Notes: generated by a model not told the origin, from the letters alone. A DNA stretch of 64,000 nucleotides from Deltaproteobacteria bacterium HGW-Deltaproteobacteria-13 (GCA_002840555.1 PHBJ01000005.1:95634-159633), one strand, 5' to 3'; numbered from the stretch's first letter, positions 37,601 to 47,037 are shown. Translations and numbers: made by a program.

Positions 37601-37697
37601 GAAAGTGATGGACAACCTGATGCCGCATATGATTGGCGATGTTGTGCCGCTGGTCACGCAACCCATGATTGATTATTTGACTGGCAACACAAAGTAG
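34626..37697 (+). CDS. FAD-linked oxidase fused to ferredoxin and two CCG domains, with Met/Pro-rich tail
   Basis: 1023 residues. Order: FAD-binding PCMH/GlcD-type domain (about 45-215), FAD-oxidase C domain (to about 460), two [4Fe-4S] groups (CSQCGYCVEEC near 507 and CTTCELCNLRC near 560), then two CCG (HdrB/GlpC-type) domains (YFAGCTVSY...NCCG near 640-690, HDSCHIG...HCCG near 770-815). It resembles D-lactate, glycolate or 2-hydroxyacid dehydrogenases that feed electrons to quinone or a disulfide. The last 100 or so residues carry repeated MP units (LMPKVM, MMPKVM), an unusual amphipathic tail. AGGGGGG precedes the ATG. Confidence 0.88.
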   Translation: MDGMQKEFLEKRFGNRVNFSEMERVLYSHDIAAIPSLIAPLIGNTVPDAIVQPQNEQELVDLVNWARQNDIALTPRAKASSGYGGVLPVKQGVVVDFFRMNRILTIDKQAQTVTCQAGAVWEKVDATLAPEGLTVNLYPSSYPGSTVGGWLAQGGAGFGSYQYGWFRENVVSARVVMPDGTVRVFSGPDLDLIADAEGTTGFIIDLTMKVQRNEDLEIIAIGCPDADDLQRIIEDIVKADLPLWSLVFINPRMAEMKNRSPLMEHNGHPVEERVLLPASYIATLAFWKKDKPQIMQKMTEILRRCQGEILSERIAEHEWKNRFKIMVVKRLGPSLVPAEVVIPLSKLGRFMTEIEYKINQPIVKEGTIIRKGKDGNPEVVILGFIPADQRKFSYNLVFSLSLSVMKIAEKNGGRAYSTGLYFKSKAEKVLGKDRLSRLKNFKNQIDRKGIFNPGKVMGYSLMDSAMSAGSALEPLIRPFGNYVITHIGERKSYPLSDIPADVVWYAYSCSQCGYCVEECDQFYGRGWESQSPRGKWYWLREYLEGRAKWTQEQVDTFLVCTTCELCNLRCSAALPIEPSWMKLRGKLINQEKRMTFPPFEMMAEALRNEGNIWAGYRKNRADWFPEDLKEKHGPGRKAPAVYFAGCTVSYVEHDIGMATVRLLDKAGVDFTYAGKPENCCGTPMLVAGKWDLFEDIMRKNIEVVKHAGADTVIASCPACDMMWRTVYPEWTKKLGIEYNIKTKHYSEIIAEKIKSGEFVFPANDMKPVTVTWHDSCHIGRASGVYEPPRDMIKAIPNVNFVEMQHNREKGHCCGSVLTLIKDPPIAADIGKTRLDDAIENGAQKVLALCPCCEVQLRVTAKKKNMPLEIVDLAHFAGNALGYDFPDPNPDVHSQWGVFDAFISLMTPQGFANLMGTMWPQLIDAMPFGMGPMMRAMGKIPGALTLMKPMFPILFPRLLPMMMPKVMPVMLERVSALIAMPDYMKEQMPELMPKVMDNLMPHMIGDVVPLVTQPMIDYLTGNTK

Positions 37698-37741
37698 ATG
37701 CTGTAACCGGAAATAATTTATTTACAGTTGACGCCCCCTTC

Positions 37742-37811
37742 ATAGCTTTGCGAACCAATCCCAAAGCTATTCTTAAAGTGAGGCTCTTCGCGTTGATCGC
37801 GTAGAGCCTCA
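37742..37811. terminator. Two adjacent hairpins between convergent genes
   Basis: Hairpin 1: ATAGCTTTG (37742-37750) and CAAAGCTAT (37762-37770). Hairpin 2: TGAGGCTCTTCGCG (37779-37792) and CGCGTAGAGCCTCA (37798-37811), near perfect. They end transcription from both the oxidoreductase and the CDF transporter, whose stop lies inside the second stem. Confidence 0.8.
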
Positions 37812-38798
37812 TTTCTTATGTTCGCTATGATCCGATCTTCGTAAGGCTGCTGTTCTTTCATTACATTGAAATATTTCAATCGTTACATGCGCTAATTCAT
37901 GAACTTTCGTCAGGCGCTTTTTATAGTCTGCGATGGCATAATTTTTTGATGTTACCAGAGACACGATACAGGCGTATTTGTTTTGAGCGACTTTCCAGAT
38001 ATGCAGGTCGCTGATGATGGAATCTCCATCCGATTCGATTTCATGCTTGATTTCATTAACGATCGGATTACCAATGTCGCGTTGCAGCAGAATGTCACCG
38101 GTTTCTTTTAATAATAAAAATGACCAGTGAATAATTAAACCCGCGCCTACAATTCCCATAAACGGGTCGAGCCAAATGAAATTAAAATATTTTGCACCGA
38201 GCAACGCGGCAATGGCCAGTATGGACGTTAAAGCATCAGCCACAACATGCAAATAGGCCGATTTCAAATTTAAATCTTCATGATGATGGGTAGAGGAAGC
38301 ATGTTCGTCCTCTTCATGATGGTGCGTATGTTCATGAGAATGACCGCCGCTATTGAGTATCACCGCACAGACAACATTTACCGCTAAACCGATGAACGCT
38401 ATCAACAACGCCTGATTATAGTAAATATTCAGAGGATGAATAATCCTTTTAACAGAAGAAAAAATCATAATCAGGCCGACAAGACCCAGAACAATAGCGC
38501 TTGTGTAAGCGCCCAAAATTTCAATTTTCCATGTTCCAAATGTAAAACTTTGATCCTTCGCGTATTTTCTGGCCATAACGTAAGCAACCAGAGATATTCC
38601 CAGGGCGAAGGCGTGCGTTCCCATGTGCCAGCCGTCAGCCAGCAGGGCCATCGAATTGGAAATCCAGCCGAACATAATTTCAGCAATCATTGTGATAAAG
38701 GTAATGATCACAACGATGAACGTGCTTTTTTCAATTGATTTTTTTTCGGCGTTAAAAAGATGGTGATGCTGCCATAATTCTATTTGTTCGTTATGCAT
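37809..38798 (-). CDS. Cation diffusion facilitator (CzcD-like)
   Basis: 329 residues, six predicted membrane helices, and a His-rich cytoplasmic loop between helices 4 and 5 (HSHEHTHHHEEDEHASSTHHHE). It exports divalent metals such as Zn, Co or Cd against the proton gradient. The metal-site motifs ALLADGWHMGTH (helix 2) and HVVADALTS (helix 5) contain the His/Asp pairs of zinc-type CDFs. Last gene of the leftward run that includes the RND pump. Confidence 0.93.
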   Translation of the reverse strand: MHNEQIELWQHHHLFNAEKKSIEKSTFIVVIITFITMIAEIMFGWISNSMALLADGWHMGTHAFALGISLVAYVMARKYAKDQSFTFGTWKIEILGAYTSAIVLGLVGLIMIFSSVKRIIHPLNIYYNQALLIAFIGLAVNVVCAVILNSGGHSHEHTHHHEEDEHASSTHHHEDLNLKSAYLHVVADALTSILAIAALLGAKYFNFIWLDPFMGIVGAGLIIHWSFLLLKETGDILLQRDIGNPIVNEIKHEIESDGDSIISDLHIWKVAQNKYACIVSLVTSKNYAIADYKKRLTKVHELAHVTIEIFQCNERTAALRRSDHSEHKK

Positions 38799-38877
38799 TC
38801 GCTTCTGCCTATTTCAAACTGAGAAACCCATCGAGAGTTTTCCGGAATTCTATTAATTATTTGTTCATTTTCTTTTA

Positions 38878-40209
38878 TTATATTGACCGCCTAAGCGATT
38901 GAGCCGCGTTATGAATGATGTCCCAGGCCGCGCTGAAGGGAGGAGCATAGGCCAGATCCAGATAACCTATCTGATCGAGATCCAGTCCCGCCCAAAGTGC
39001 GACGGAGAGCGTGTTGATCCTCCCCACTACGCCGGCCACGCCAACGGCCTGCGCCCCTAGTAATTTACCTGATGATTTGTCGGCAATCAGCTTCATGCCA
39101 ATTTTGCTCATGCCCATTGGCGGCGCCATGGCGTTGCCCCAGGTCATGTTGCTAACCGGAGAATAGCCGCTCTCAACGGCTTCTTTTTCCGAAAGTCCCG
39201 TGGCCGCGCATTCCAGATTGAACAGCCGGAAAGACTGCGCACCGACGATGCCGTCAAAAGTAAGCGGTTTGCCGCCGATATTGCGTCCGGCAACACGTCC
39301 CTGTTTGTTGGCGATGTCGCCCAGCGGAATATTCACCCAGCGGCGGCTGACTTTGTGAAACGATTCACAGCAATCCCCCGCGGCATATACATTTTCCAGA
39401 GAGGTCTGCTGAGAAAAGTTGACGGCGATCGCGCCGGTTTTGCCTATGTTGAGGCCAAGAGATTTCGCCAGCCGCGCGTCGGGCCTCACGCCGATGGACA
39501 AAAGCACTAGATCGCCTTCCCACGCACCCTTATCCGTTGTTACTCTCAGTTGCGCGTTCGCTCCTTTTTCTATCGCTTGCGCTTCGGCCTTCGCGACAAA
39601 TTCCACACCGCTTAGCTGAAGTTCTTCAAGCATTACGGCCGAAAGGGCCGCGTCCCAGCGATTGGCCGGCAGAGCGTCTTTGTGGATAATGGTTGTAGCA
39701 ATTCCTGCGGAATGCAGCGCCTCGCTCATTTCCAATCCGATGAAGCCCCCGCCGATAATGACGACACGCCTCGCGTTTTTCTCCCTCAGCCAGGTCTTGA
39801 TATGAACAGCGTCTTCCAGATTTCTTAATGAAAAAACACCGGGCAGATCCACCCCCGGCATATTTGGCACGATCGCGGATGTGCCGGTGGCCATCGCCAG
39901 AAGGTCATAAGGTACTTTGCCGCCATCCTGAAGCTCCACGGTACTTTGAAGGCGATCGATGTTGATGACCTCCGTGTTGATTTGAACGTCAATGCCGCCT
40001 TCGCGGAACTTCTCCGGTGTACGCGCGATCAGTTTATTTTCGTCTTTAATTATATCACCGATATAATAAGGGGTCGGTCATGATGCGTAAGAGACGTACT
40101 TACCCTTCTGCAACAGGGTGACATTCAAAGAAGGATTATTGCGCTTGGCTTCTGCAGCGGCAGACGCCCCGCCTGCTCCGCCGCCGACAATGACCAGATT
40201 CTTGCCCAT
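38878..40209 (-). CDS. Probable selenoprotein: NADH oxidase/CoA-disulfide-reductase-like flavoenzyme, UGA at the redox cysteine
   Basis: 443 residues if the in-frame TGA at 40078-40080 is read as selenocysteine (residue 44). The frame runs from MGKNLVIVGGGAGGASAAA (FAD-binding) through YVSYAS-U-PTPYYIGD to the NAD- and dimerisation domains without another stop, and its length is normal for the family. In the paralogue at 49034-50734 the same position is Cys (SMASCGYPYYIGG), the redox-active residue. A hairpin with loop CGGUG lies 17 nt after the UGA. A sequencing error or nonsense mutation would be unlikely to fall exactly on this codon. The ATG at 40209 has an AGGAGG site and lies 51 bases after the RND gene. 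Confidence 0.82.
40049..40067 (-). promoter_or_regulatory. Candidate bacterial SECIS element 1
   Basis: On the transcribed strand, ATTATAT (40067-40061) pairs with ATATAAT (40055-40049) around the five-base loop CGGTG. The loop begins 17 nt after the UGA, within the 16-37 nt window known for bacterial SECIS hairpins, and has G at the second loop position. The stem is A+T only, so it is weak. Confidence 0.6.
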
Positions 40210-40260
40210 AGAACCTCCTGCGTTATTTCGTTTAAAATCTAAATTGCTTTCACCAAAAAA

Positions 40261-43200
40261 TTATGGCGATGTCCGTCCATCATGGGTTTCATTTTTCTTC
40301 TTCGTTTCGTCAGGACATGGTTTGTTTTTATAAAACTCAAAATAGAGCAATGGCACAACGATCAGAGTAAGGAGCGTTGAGGCTACAGCGCCGAACATCA
40401 TGGAGATGGCCAACCCCTGGAAAATTGGGTCAAATAGCATAACGAAAGATCCGACGACAACAGCCGCCGCCGTAAGCACGATAGGCCGGAAACGGACAGC
40501 CCCTGCCCGAATCAATGCCATACGCAATTCGCCTTTTTCGCGCCATTCCATCTGAATAAAATCGACAAGCAAAATGGAATTACGCACAACAATGCCCGCA
40601 AGGGCAATGAAGCCTATCATGGAAGTTGCTGTGAAAAAAGCGCCGAACAGCCAGTGCCCCGGCAGTATTCCCACAAGCGTGAGAGGAATAGGCGCCATGA
40701 TGACAAGCGGGGTAACAAAGCTGCGGAACCACGCTACAACTAAAATATAGATAATGACCAGCACCGCGGCAAAGGCGACGCCAAGGTCGCGGAAGACTTC
40801 GTAGGTAATATGCCATTCTCCATCCCACTTCATGGCATAACGGTTCTCCATCCATGGCTGAACAGACGAATACTGCTTCAATTCATAACCTTCTGTAAGC
40901 TTCAAATTGGCGATGGCATCTTTCATTTTTAAAATGGCGTAGACGGGGCTTTCCTGTTTTCCCGCAACGTCGCCGATCACGTAGGTCACTTTTTTCAGAT
41001 TCTTATGGTAGATCGTTTTTTCCTCCACCCCTTCCTGAATCTTTACCAACTCGGCGAGAGAAACAAGCCGGCCGGATGACGAGGGAATCATGAGCGTTTG
41101 CAGAGCATTGATGTCTGCTCTCTGCGACAGAGGCATCCGCAGAAAGATCTCCACAGGTTCTTTTTCACTGTCCATGTGCACGAGCCCTGCGACACTGCCA
41201 CCCAAGGCGATCTGAACACTCTGCGCAATGGCTTGTGTGGTAATTCCGCTGGCAGCCGCTTTTCCCCTGTCCACGGCAAACGTAATTTTACGCTGATCAT
41301 CTTCAACAAACCAATCTACATCGACAACACCATCGGTTCTTTCAAAGATACCACGAACCGATTTGGCGATTTCAATTTGCCGGGAAGTATCCGGCCCGTA
41401 AATTTCCGCTACCAGCGTACTCAAAACCGGTGGGCCGGGTGGAAGTTCCGCGATCTTGATTCTGGCTCCGTAACGGTCTCCGATACGTTTCAACTCCGGT
41501 CGCAGACGCTTGGCAATATCATGACTTTGCGCCTTGCGGTCTGCCTTGGCTACAAAATTAACCTGAATATCGGCGAGATTGCTGCCTGAGCGCAGGAAGT
41601 AATGGCGGACAAGACCGTTGAAATTGTAAGGCGCGGCCGTTCCCACATACGCCTGATAATCGGTTACTTCCGGAACCGTTTTCAAATATTCCGAAAGCTC
41701 CCGGGTTGCGGCAGCGGTTTCTTCCAGCGTTTTACCTGCGGGCATATCGATGATGACCTGCAATTCACTTTTGTTGTCGAAGGGCAGCATCTTCATGGTT
41801 ACCTGCTTGAGCGGCACCAGCACAATAGCCAGCAAAAGCAATCCGAAGACAACAGCAAAAGCCATAAACCGCTTTTTGCGCGCATCGATCAGAGGACCGA
41901 GTATTTTTTCATAGACATGTGTAAATTTTTCCTCTCCATGTTCATCGTCATCTTTACGGCGGACATTTTTCAACACAATATAGGCCAACCACGGGCTGAC
42001 GATAAAAGCAACAAGCAGGGAAAACAGCATGGCGGCCGATGCTCCCACAGGTATCGGCCGCATATAAGGCCCCATGAGGCCGGAAACAAAAGCCATCGGC
42101 AACAAGGCCGCGATAACGGTAAAAGTTGCCAGGATCGTGGGATTGCCGACTTCGTCCACGGCCAGCACAGCCGTGAGCGGTTCAATCTTGTGCATCCGGA
42201 AATGACGATTGATATTTTCGACAACGACGATGGCGTCATCGACAAGAATACCAATTGAAAAGATCAGCGCAAAGAGCGTCACACGGTTGAGTGTATAGCC
42301 ATAGAGGTAGTTGATCAGTAACGTAAGCGAAAGGGTTACGGGCACAGCCACGGCAACAACAATGGATTCCCGCCATCCCAGAAACAATGCAATGAGGATA
42401 ATCACGGAAATCGTGGCAATGAGCATATGATCCAAGAGCTCATCGGATTTATCCCTGGCCGTTTCTCCATAATTTCGTGTTACGGTCACCTGCACATCCG
42501 ATGGAATCAATTGACCCTTCAGCGCCTCGACTTTTTTCAGCGCCTCCTGGGCCACCATACTGGCATTGGCCCCCTTTTGTTTAGCAATGGCAATGGTGAC
42601 GGCCTCCGACTGCGAGGCGGGATCACCTTTTAATTCTTTTTTAGCGGCGGCAGGCCCCAGTCCCATAAACACATAGTCGGCGGCTTCAGCCGGTCCATCC
42701 AAAATCTGAGCCACATCCCGAAGATAAACGGGTCGGCCGTTAGCCACATGCACGACAAGTTCGCCAACATCCCGGGCATCCTTTAAAAAGCTGCCCGTTT
42801 CTACGACAGTCTCCATGTTTCCCGCAGGAAACGAACCGGAAGGAATAATCACATTGGCCTGTGAAAGGCTGTTCATGATCTGAAACGCCGATAGATTGTA
42901 GGCCTGCAAGCGCTGAGGGTCCAGCGTCAGGCGCACCTGACGTTTTTGGCCGCCAATAACTGAAAATTCAGAAACATTGGCGTCTTTCTTCAACTCTCCG
43001 CAAAGCTCCATCGCAATGCGACGCAGTTCATAGCCGGAATAACGAGACTGATTGCTCCAGAGTGTTAGGGTCAGGATGGGCACATCGTCAATAGATTTGG
43101 GCTTGACCATGGGCTGGGAAACGCCCGGGGGAATAATGTTATAATTGGACATCAGCTTATTGTAAAGCTTGACCAGAGAGTCTTCCATCTTCTCGCCAAC

Positions 43201-43506
43201 GTAGAAGCGGACAATCGTAATATTATAGCCGGGCTTGACAATCGAATAGACATACTCAACCCCTTTGATCTCCCAGAGAAGCTTCTCCATCGGGATGGTT
43301 ACTCTCTGTTCAACTTCTTTGGGTGTCGCTCCAGGATAGCTGACATAAACATCCACCATGGGAACGACAATCTGCGGCTCTTCTTCCCGTGGCGTAACAA
43401 AGACGGCAAAGATTCCCATCAGAAAGGCGGCGATCACCAACAGGGGCGTCAGCTTTGATCGGATGAAGGCCTTGGCTATTTTTCCGGATATGCCTATGCC
43501 TGTCAT
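40261..43506 (-). CDS. RND efflux transporter (HAE/AcrB-like)
   Basis: 1081 residues with the two-fold RND layout: helix 1 ([19 protein letters not shown]), a large periplasmic loop, the helix-4 motif [16 protein letters not shown] with its proton-relay aspartates, a second periplasmic loop and the final helices ([13 protein letters not shown]). The inner-membrane pump of a tripartite exporter of organic compounds. Its start overlaps the adaptor stop by 4 bases. No metal-type CusA motifs, unlike the second RND gene at 53403. Confidence 0.92.
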   Translation of the reverse strand: MTGIGISGKIAKAFIRSKLTPLLVIAAFLMGIFAVFVTPREEEPQIVVPMVDVYVSYPGATPKEVEQRVTIPMEKLLWEIKGVEYVYSIVKPGYNITIVRFYVGEKMEDSLVKLYNKLMSNYNIIPPGVSQPMVKPKSIDDVPILTLTLWSNQSRYSGYELRRIAMELCGELKKDANVSEFSVIGGQKRQVRLTLDPQRLQAYNLSAFQIMNSLSQANVIIPSGSFPAGNMETVVETGSFLKDARDVGELVVHVANGRPVYLRDVAQILDGPAEAADYVFMGLGPAAAKKELKGDPASQSEAVTIAIAKQKGANASMVAQEALKKVEALKGQLIPSDVQVTVTRNYGETARDKSDELLDHMLIATISVIILIALFLGWRESIVVAVAVPVTLSLTLLINYLYGYTLNRVTLFALIFSIGILVDDAIVVVENINRHFRMHKIEPLTAVLAVDEVGNPTILATFTVIAALLPMAFVSGLMGPYMRPIPVGASAAMLFSLLVAFIVSPWLAYIVLKNVRRKDDDEHGEEKFTHVYEKILGPLIDARKKRFMAFAVVFGLLLLAIVLVPLKQVTMKMLPFDNKSELQVIIDMPAGKTLEETAAATRELSEYLKTVPEVTDYQAYVGTAAPYNFNGLVRHYFLRSGSNLADIQVNFVAKADRKAQSHDIAKRLRPELKRIGDRYGARIKIAELPPGPPVLSTLVAEIYGPDTSRQIEIAKSVRGIFERTDGVVDVDWFVEDDQRKITFAVDRGKAAASGITTQAIAQSVQIALGGSVAGLVHMDSEKEPVEIFLRMPLSQRADINALQTLMIPSSSGRLVSLAELVKIQEGVEEKTIYHKNLKKVTYVIGDVAGKQESPVYAILKMKDAIANLKLTEGYELKQYSSVQPWMENRYAMKWDGEWHITYEVFRDLGVAFAAVLVIIYILVVAWFRSFVTPLVIMAPIPLTLVGILPGHWLFGAFFTATSMIGFIALAGIVVRNSILLVDFIQMEWREKGELRMALIRAGAVRFRPIVLTAAAVVVGSFVMLFDPIFQGLAISMMFGAVASTLLTLIVVPLLYFEFYKNKPCPDETKKKNETHDGRTSP

Positions 43507-44600
43507 TGTGCCGCACCTCCAGTGATGATGCCACCGTCTTTCGCCCGCTCAATGCCTTTGGTAATCACCCGGTCCCGTAGCGCGAGTCCGGAGATAATTT
43601 CCGTGCCGCTGGCGTAAGCCGCTCCCGTGCGGATCAAACGATAAGTGACGACACCGCGATCATCAACCACATAGACTCCCGTTAATTGTCCCTTTTGAAC
43701 AATCGCGTTTTCGGGAACTAAGATGGTTTCTTTTTTACCGACGGGAATCCTGACGCGGACGAAAAGACCATTACGAGATTGCGCACCCTTAAGATCAATT
43801 TTAACTACAAACGTTCGGGAAAGAGAATCAATAGAGGGCAGAACCTGCCGAATGGTTCCGCGCTGCGACTGGCTGGAACTATCTACAAGAACCTCCGCAT
43901 CCATGCCTGTTTTAATTTTATTTCTTAATCTCTCGTCCACTGCCACTTCCACATAGGAACTACCGTTCTCTTCGATGGACAGCAAAGGTATTCCAGGATT
44001 GGCCATAGAGCCCACATCAATATACTTTTGCGATATCCTGCCGGAGACAGGCGCTTTCACCCGCGTAAAGGATTGATAAGTACGGGCCTCATCAGCCATT
44101 GCCATTGCCCCTTCATATTCTGATTGGGTCACTTTCTTCTGTGTCTCGATCTGATCCATTTCCTGGCGTGAAAGCGCCTTTTGATCGTAGAGATTTTTGT
44201 ATCGCTGCCAGGTTGTCTCGGAGAGCATTTTGTTTTGTTTAGCCGACTCTGCAGCCATATTGGCGGCCCGCAATCGCTGGGCAGCATCACGGTCGTCCAT
44301 GGTCAGGAGCAATTGGCCGGCTTTGACGATGTCTCCTTCCTGCACAAGCAGTGATGTAACAACACCCATCGCCCGGCTTGCCACCTGACTTGTGTGGTCA
44401 GACCGGACAGTGCCTGTGGTCTCGTAGACTTCATCAACAATGGAGGGCGTGATGTTGATAATCGTTACCTGATCGACAACCGGCCGTTTTACGGTTTCAT
44501 CCTGAGCCTTTCCCTTACAGGCAGTTATCAGACCGATTAATGCCACCATTAAGATCAGCAGACAAAAAACCATAAATCTACGACTATTTATATTTCCCAT
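43503..44600 (-). CDS. RND periplasmic adaptor lipoprotein
   Basis: 365 residues from the ATG at 44600 (TGGAGA upstream). The signal ends in a lipobox (LITAC), so it is probably anchored in the inner membrane. HlyD-like adaptor with barrel, lipoyl ([21 protein letters not shown]), alpha-hairpin and membrane-proximal domains. Links the pump to the TolC-like channel encoded just upstream. Translationally coupled to the pump gene. Confidence 0.92.
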   Translation of the reverse strand: MGNINSRRFMVFCLLILMVALIGLITACKGKAQDETVKRPVVDQVTIINITPSIVDEVYETTGTVRSDHTSQVASRAMGVVTSLLVQEGDIVKAGQLLLTMDDRDAAQRLRAANMAAESAKQNKMLSETTWQRYKNLYDQKALSRQEMDQIETQKKVTQSEYEGAMAMADEARTYQSFTRVKAPVSGRISQKYIDVGSMANPGIPLLSIEENGSSYVEVAVDERLRNKIKTGMDAEVLVDSSSQSQRGTIRQVLPSIDSLSRTFVVKIDLKGAQSRNGLFVRVRIPVGKKETILVPENAIVQKGQLTGVYVVDDRGVVTYRLIRTGAAYASGTEIISGLALRDRVITKGIERAKDGGIITGGAAQ

Positions 44601-44613
44601 TATTATTTCTCCA

Positions 44614-45996
44614 TCAACGGATTTTCTTATCAATATTCAAGTCATGAAAAATTGTTCCACTCTCTAAGCTCAGGGCGGCCAGTGCCACTTTATAAGCATT
44701 CGAACGCTCCACCACACCGGCACGTGCCTGCTCCAGAGAAGTCTGGGTATTTAAAAGATCACTCAATGATGAAAAACCATTCTCATAGCGCAACTTTAAA
44801 AGTCTGGCGCCTTCTTCGGATGTTTTCAGTGCTTCGCACGCCAGTTCAATATTTTGTCGGGCCTCCTCCACGTTCATATAGGCTTCGTAAATTTTGAAAG
44901 ATATTCCTTTCTTTACAGCGGAAAGATATTCCCGAGACTGAGATTCCAGATGTTTGGCCTTCGCCCATTCATATTCACGCTTCGTTCCGTCAAAAATTTC
45001 CCAGCGCAGGAACGCCATAACCTGCCAGCTTTTACCTTCGGAACCGAATGGCTGGTCGTGGTCATTGAGTTGATATGTCCCGCCGATACCGATATATGGG
45101 AAATAGCCGGCCTGGGCCATGCGGATATTCTGTGCGGCATTTTCACCGCGTAATTCAACCGCGCGCAAGTCACTGCGCGCATCCGCATTTTTTGTATAAA
45201 AAGACAATTCTTTCAAGGTCAGGTCAAAAGCAGAATCGTCTACATCCAGTGAGTCCGTCGTTGCCAGCAGCAGCCCCAGTCCACGCTTGGCCAGTCTTAA
45301 ATTTTTTTGGGCGATATTGAGTTTCTGCCGGGCTTCCGTTAATGCTGTGTTGGCGCGTAAAGAGTCGGCGTATTGGCCCAGGTCATTTTTGTAACGAAGT
45401 TCGGCTACCCGCAGGTGTTCCTGTGCATCTGTCACGCCGAGCGTGGCTACGCGCACGTATTCTTTTGCGCTCATAATGGTAAGGCAGGCATTGACGACCT
45501 GGAAAGCTATCTCCTCCTGCTTTCGCTTCAACTCTTCATTTTTTGCCAATGATTCATTACGGGACATCTCCAAGCCGACAAAAGCTTTTTTTGCAAAGAT
45601 TGGCTGTTCAATGTTAACGGAGGATTGATAATCATTTATTGCATCAGGATGATTCAGGGTGTTGGGATTGAAATCTAGTGTTTCAATCCTCTCCTGATTG
45701 AGCTTGGACATAAAAGAGTAACCGGGATTGTTCGTCCTCAGATATCTTTCTTCAATAGATATTTTGGGCAGCAGATAACTACGGGCAATGCCGATATCCT
45801 GCTCTTGGGCCGCGTATGCGCTTTGCATGGCTTTGATCTCATGATTGTCTTCCAGGGCTATTAGTACAGCTTCAACGATAGTCAATCGCTTTTCGATCAT
45901 TTGTTCGTCAGCCCATGAAAAGGCAACTAAGACATAAAAAATAGCTGCAATGGGTATAAAAACCATCCATCGGAAAGATTGAACAGGCAAAGCCAT
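44614..45996 (-). CDS. TolC-like outer-membrane efflux channel
   Basis: 460 residues with an N-terminal signal (FIPIAAIFYVLVAFSWADEQ) and two outer-membrane-efflux-protein repeats of long helices (for example LRYKNDLGQYADSLRANTALTEAR and LRYENGFSSLSDLLNTQTSLEQA). First gene of the TolC-adaptor-pump operon; its promoter should lie in 45997-46130, which is otherwise gene-free. Confidence 0.92.
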   Translation of the reverse strand: MALPVQSFRWMVFIPIAAIFYVLVAFSWADEQMIEKRLTIVEAVLIALEDNHEIKAMQSAYAAQEQDIGIARSYLLPKISIEERYLRTNNPGYSFMSKLNQERIETLDFNPNTLNHPDAINDYQSSVNIEQPIFAKKAFVGLEMSRNESLAKNEELKRKQEEIAFQVVNACLTIMSAKEYVRVATLGVTDAQEHLRVAELRYKNDLGQYADSLRANTALTEARQKLNIAQKNLRLAKRGLGLLLATTDSLDVDDSAFDLTLKELSFYTKNADARSDLRAVELRGENAAQNIRMAQAGYFPYIGIGGTYQLNDHDQPFGSEGKSWQVMAFLRWEIFDGTKREYEWAKAKHLESQSREYLSAVKKGISFKIYEAYMNVEEARQNIELACEALKTSEEGARLLKLRYENGFSSLSDLLNTQTSLEQARAGVVERSNAYKVALAALSLESGTIFHDLNIDKKIR

Positions 45997-46133
45997 TTTA
46001 AGAATTCCCCCTTTACAGTATAGATCAAAACAAACGCAGCCGCATTGGCACTAATGGACTACATTACCCTCACATCGTTATTCCTGAATTTTGATGATGT
46101 AAATTTGTATAAATCGTTTCTATTGCTATGATG

Positions 46134-46337
46134 TCACTTTTTCCCGATGGTGGAAATTTTAAAGGGAAAATACAGCGGGCAGAAACCTATTGCACTTGTC
46201 AAAATAAATACGACCGCCAGTATGCCGAGGATAATCGCTGCCGTGCCGGAAAGGTTATCCGTCATGTAAAGAATACCAACAACGATGGCCAATAATACTC
46301 TGATAGTCCTGTCGATTATTCCCATATTCTTTTGCAT
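46134..46337 (-). CDS. DUF2892 small membrane protein (YgaP-like C-terminal region)
   Basis: 67 residues with two membrane helices and the family motifs NMGIIDRTIRVLLAI and GFCPLYFPF. In other bacteria this domain occurs alone or behind a rhodanese. ATG 46337 is favoured over 46343 because the AAGGAG site would touch the latter. It follows thioredoxin and a small candidate selenoprotein on the same strand, implying a thiol or sulfur role. Confidence 0.9.
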   Translation of the reverse strand: MQKNMGIIDRTIRVLLAIVVGILYMTDNLSGTAAIILGILAVVFILTSAIGFCPLYFPFKISTIGKK

Positions 46338-46382
46338 ATGCATCTCCTTTCATCTGATAAAACAAATAATTTTTGCTAAAAG

Positions 46383-46544
46383 TTACTCATCTTTTCTGGA
46401 GTCCGGCAATGCTTTTCCCTGCTTCCTGTCCTCGACCGGACAGGCAGGTTTCACTCAGGTGGAAACTCCCAGCCTGGGTAAAAGCCATACCTGCAGGAAA
46501 AGCCATGCTAATATTATAATAATAAAAATCAGAAAGTCACTCAT
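46383..46544 (-). CDS. Small membrane selenoprotein candidate downstream of thioredoxin
   Basis: 53 residues if TGA at 46455-46457 is selenocysteine 30. The sequence is a strong N-terminal membrane helix (DFLIFIIIILAWLFLQVWLL, residues 3-22), then PRLGVST-U-VKPACPV, then a charged tail ending in TAA. Sec30 and Cys35 could form a selenenylsulfide at the membrane face. The ATG has an AAGGTGA site and lies 20 bases after the thioredoxin stop. A stable hairpin with loop GGUCGA begins 17 nt from the UGA. Without recoding, a 29-residue membrane peptide would result. Function unknown; thioredoxin is the natural reductant. Confidence 0.78.
46418..46448 (-). promoter_or_regulatory. Candidate bacterial SECIS element 2
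   Basis: Transcribed strand: a lower stem CCTG/CAGG, an AAG bulge, and an upper 7-bp stem CCTGTCC/GGACAGG (46444-46438 with 46431-46425) closing the loop GGTCGA (46437-46432). The loop starts with GG and lies 17 nt after the UGA; GGUC also occurs in the E. coli fdhF SECIS loop. This is the most convincing of the three hairpins. Confidence 0.75.
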
Positions 46545-46564
46545 TTTTATTCACCTTATACCGG

Positions 46565-46900
46565 CTAATTCAGGTTACGATTAATAAGATCGGCTAATTG
46601 ATTTTTTGATGCCATGCCAACCGTGGTATCCTTTACCGTTCCATCTTTCATGATCAGCAGCGTAGGAATACTTCTAACGCCGTATTGAGCTGATATTTTA
46701 GGATTATCATCGACATTAACCTTCACGACATTAACTTGATCGCCATAAGCTCCAGCAAGCTCCTCCAGAATTGGACCGATTGCACGGCAAGGACCGCACC
46801 ACGGAGCCCAGAAATCTACCAGAACGAGTTTATTAGCCCTCAAAACCATTGTTTCAAAATTACTGTCATCCGCATGTTTAACCAATTCCTGTTTACTCAT
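46565..46900 (-). CDS. trxA: Thioredoxin
   Basis: 111 residues with the WCGPC active site (VDFWAPWCGPCRAIGP) and the cis-proline VRSIPTLLI. Cytoplasmic dithiol reductant. A GGAGGAAAG site precedes the ATG. It heads a small operon with the membrane selenoprotein candidate and the DUF2892 protein. An FNR-type palindrome about 100 bases upstream is shared with the divergent Crp/Fnr gene. Confidence 0.96.
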   Translation of the reverse strand: MSKQELVKHADDSNFETMVLRANKLVLVDFWAPWCGPCRAIGPILEELAGAYGDQVNVVKVNVDDNPKISAQYGVRSIPTLLIMKDGTVKDTTVGMASKNQLADLINRNLN

Positions 46901-47002
46901 TTTTCTTTCCTCCTGATATAAAATTGTTTTATTTCTCTTTTATTTGTGTTAATTTTTCCCCGCTTTTGATTCCTTGACTACACCTTATTTTTCAAGGCGT
47001 CA

Positions 47003-47016
47003 TTGATCTAGATCAA
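47003..47016. promoter_or_regulatory. FNR-type palindrome between thioredoxin operon and Crp/Fnr gene
   Basis: TTGATCTAGATCAA matches the FNR consensus TTGAT-N4-ATCAA exactly. It lies 22 bases before the ATG of the Crp/Fnr gene, a position suited to autorepression, and is placed to act as an activator site for the leftward thioredoxin operon, although the -10 there (TAGTCA) is poor. Confidence 0.75.
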
Positions 47017-47037
47017 TGCTTAAAAGAAATATTTGCT

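Noticed and set aside
38878-39939. Truncated flavoenzyme starting at 39939
   Set aside because: That reading drops the FAD-binding N-terminus, which is intact upstream in the same frame apart from one TGA, so the full-length selenoprotein is the better model.
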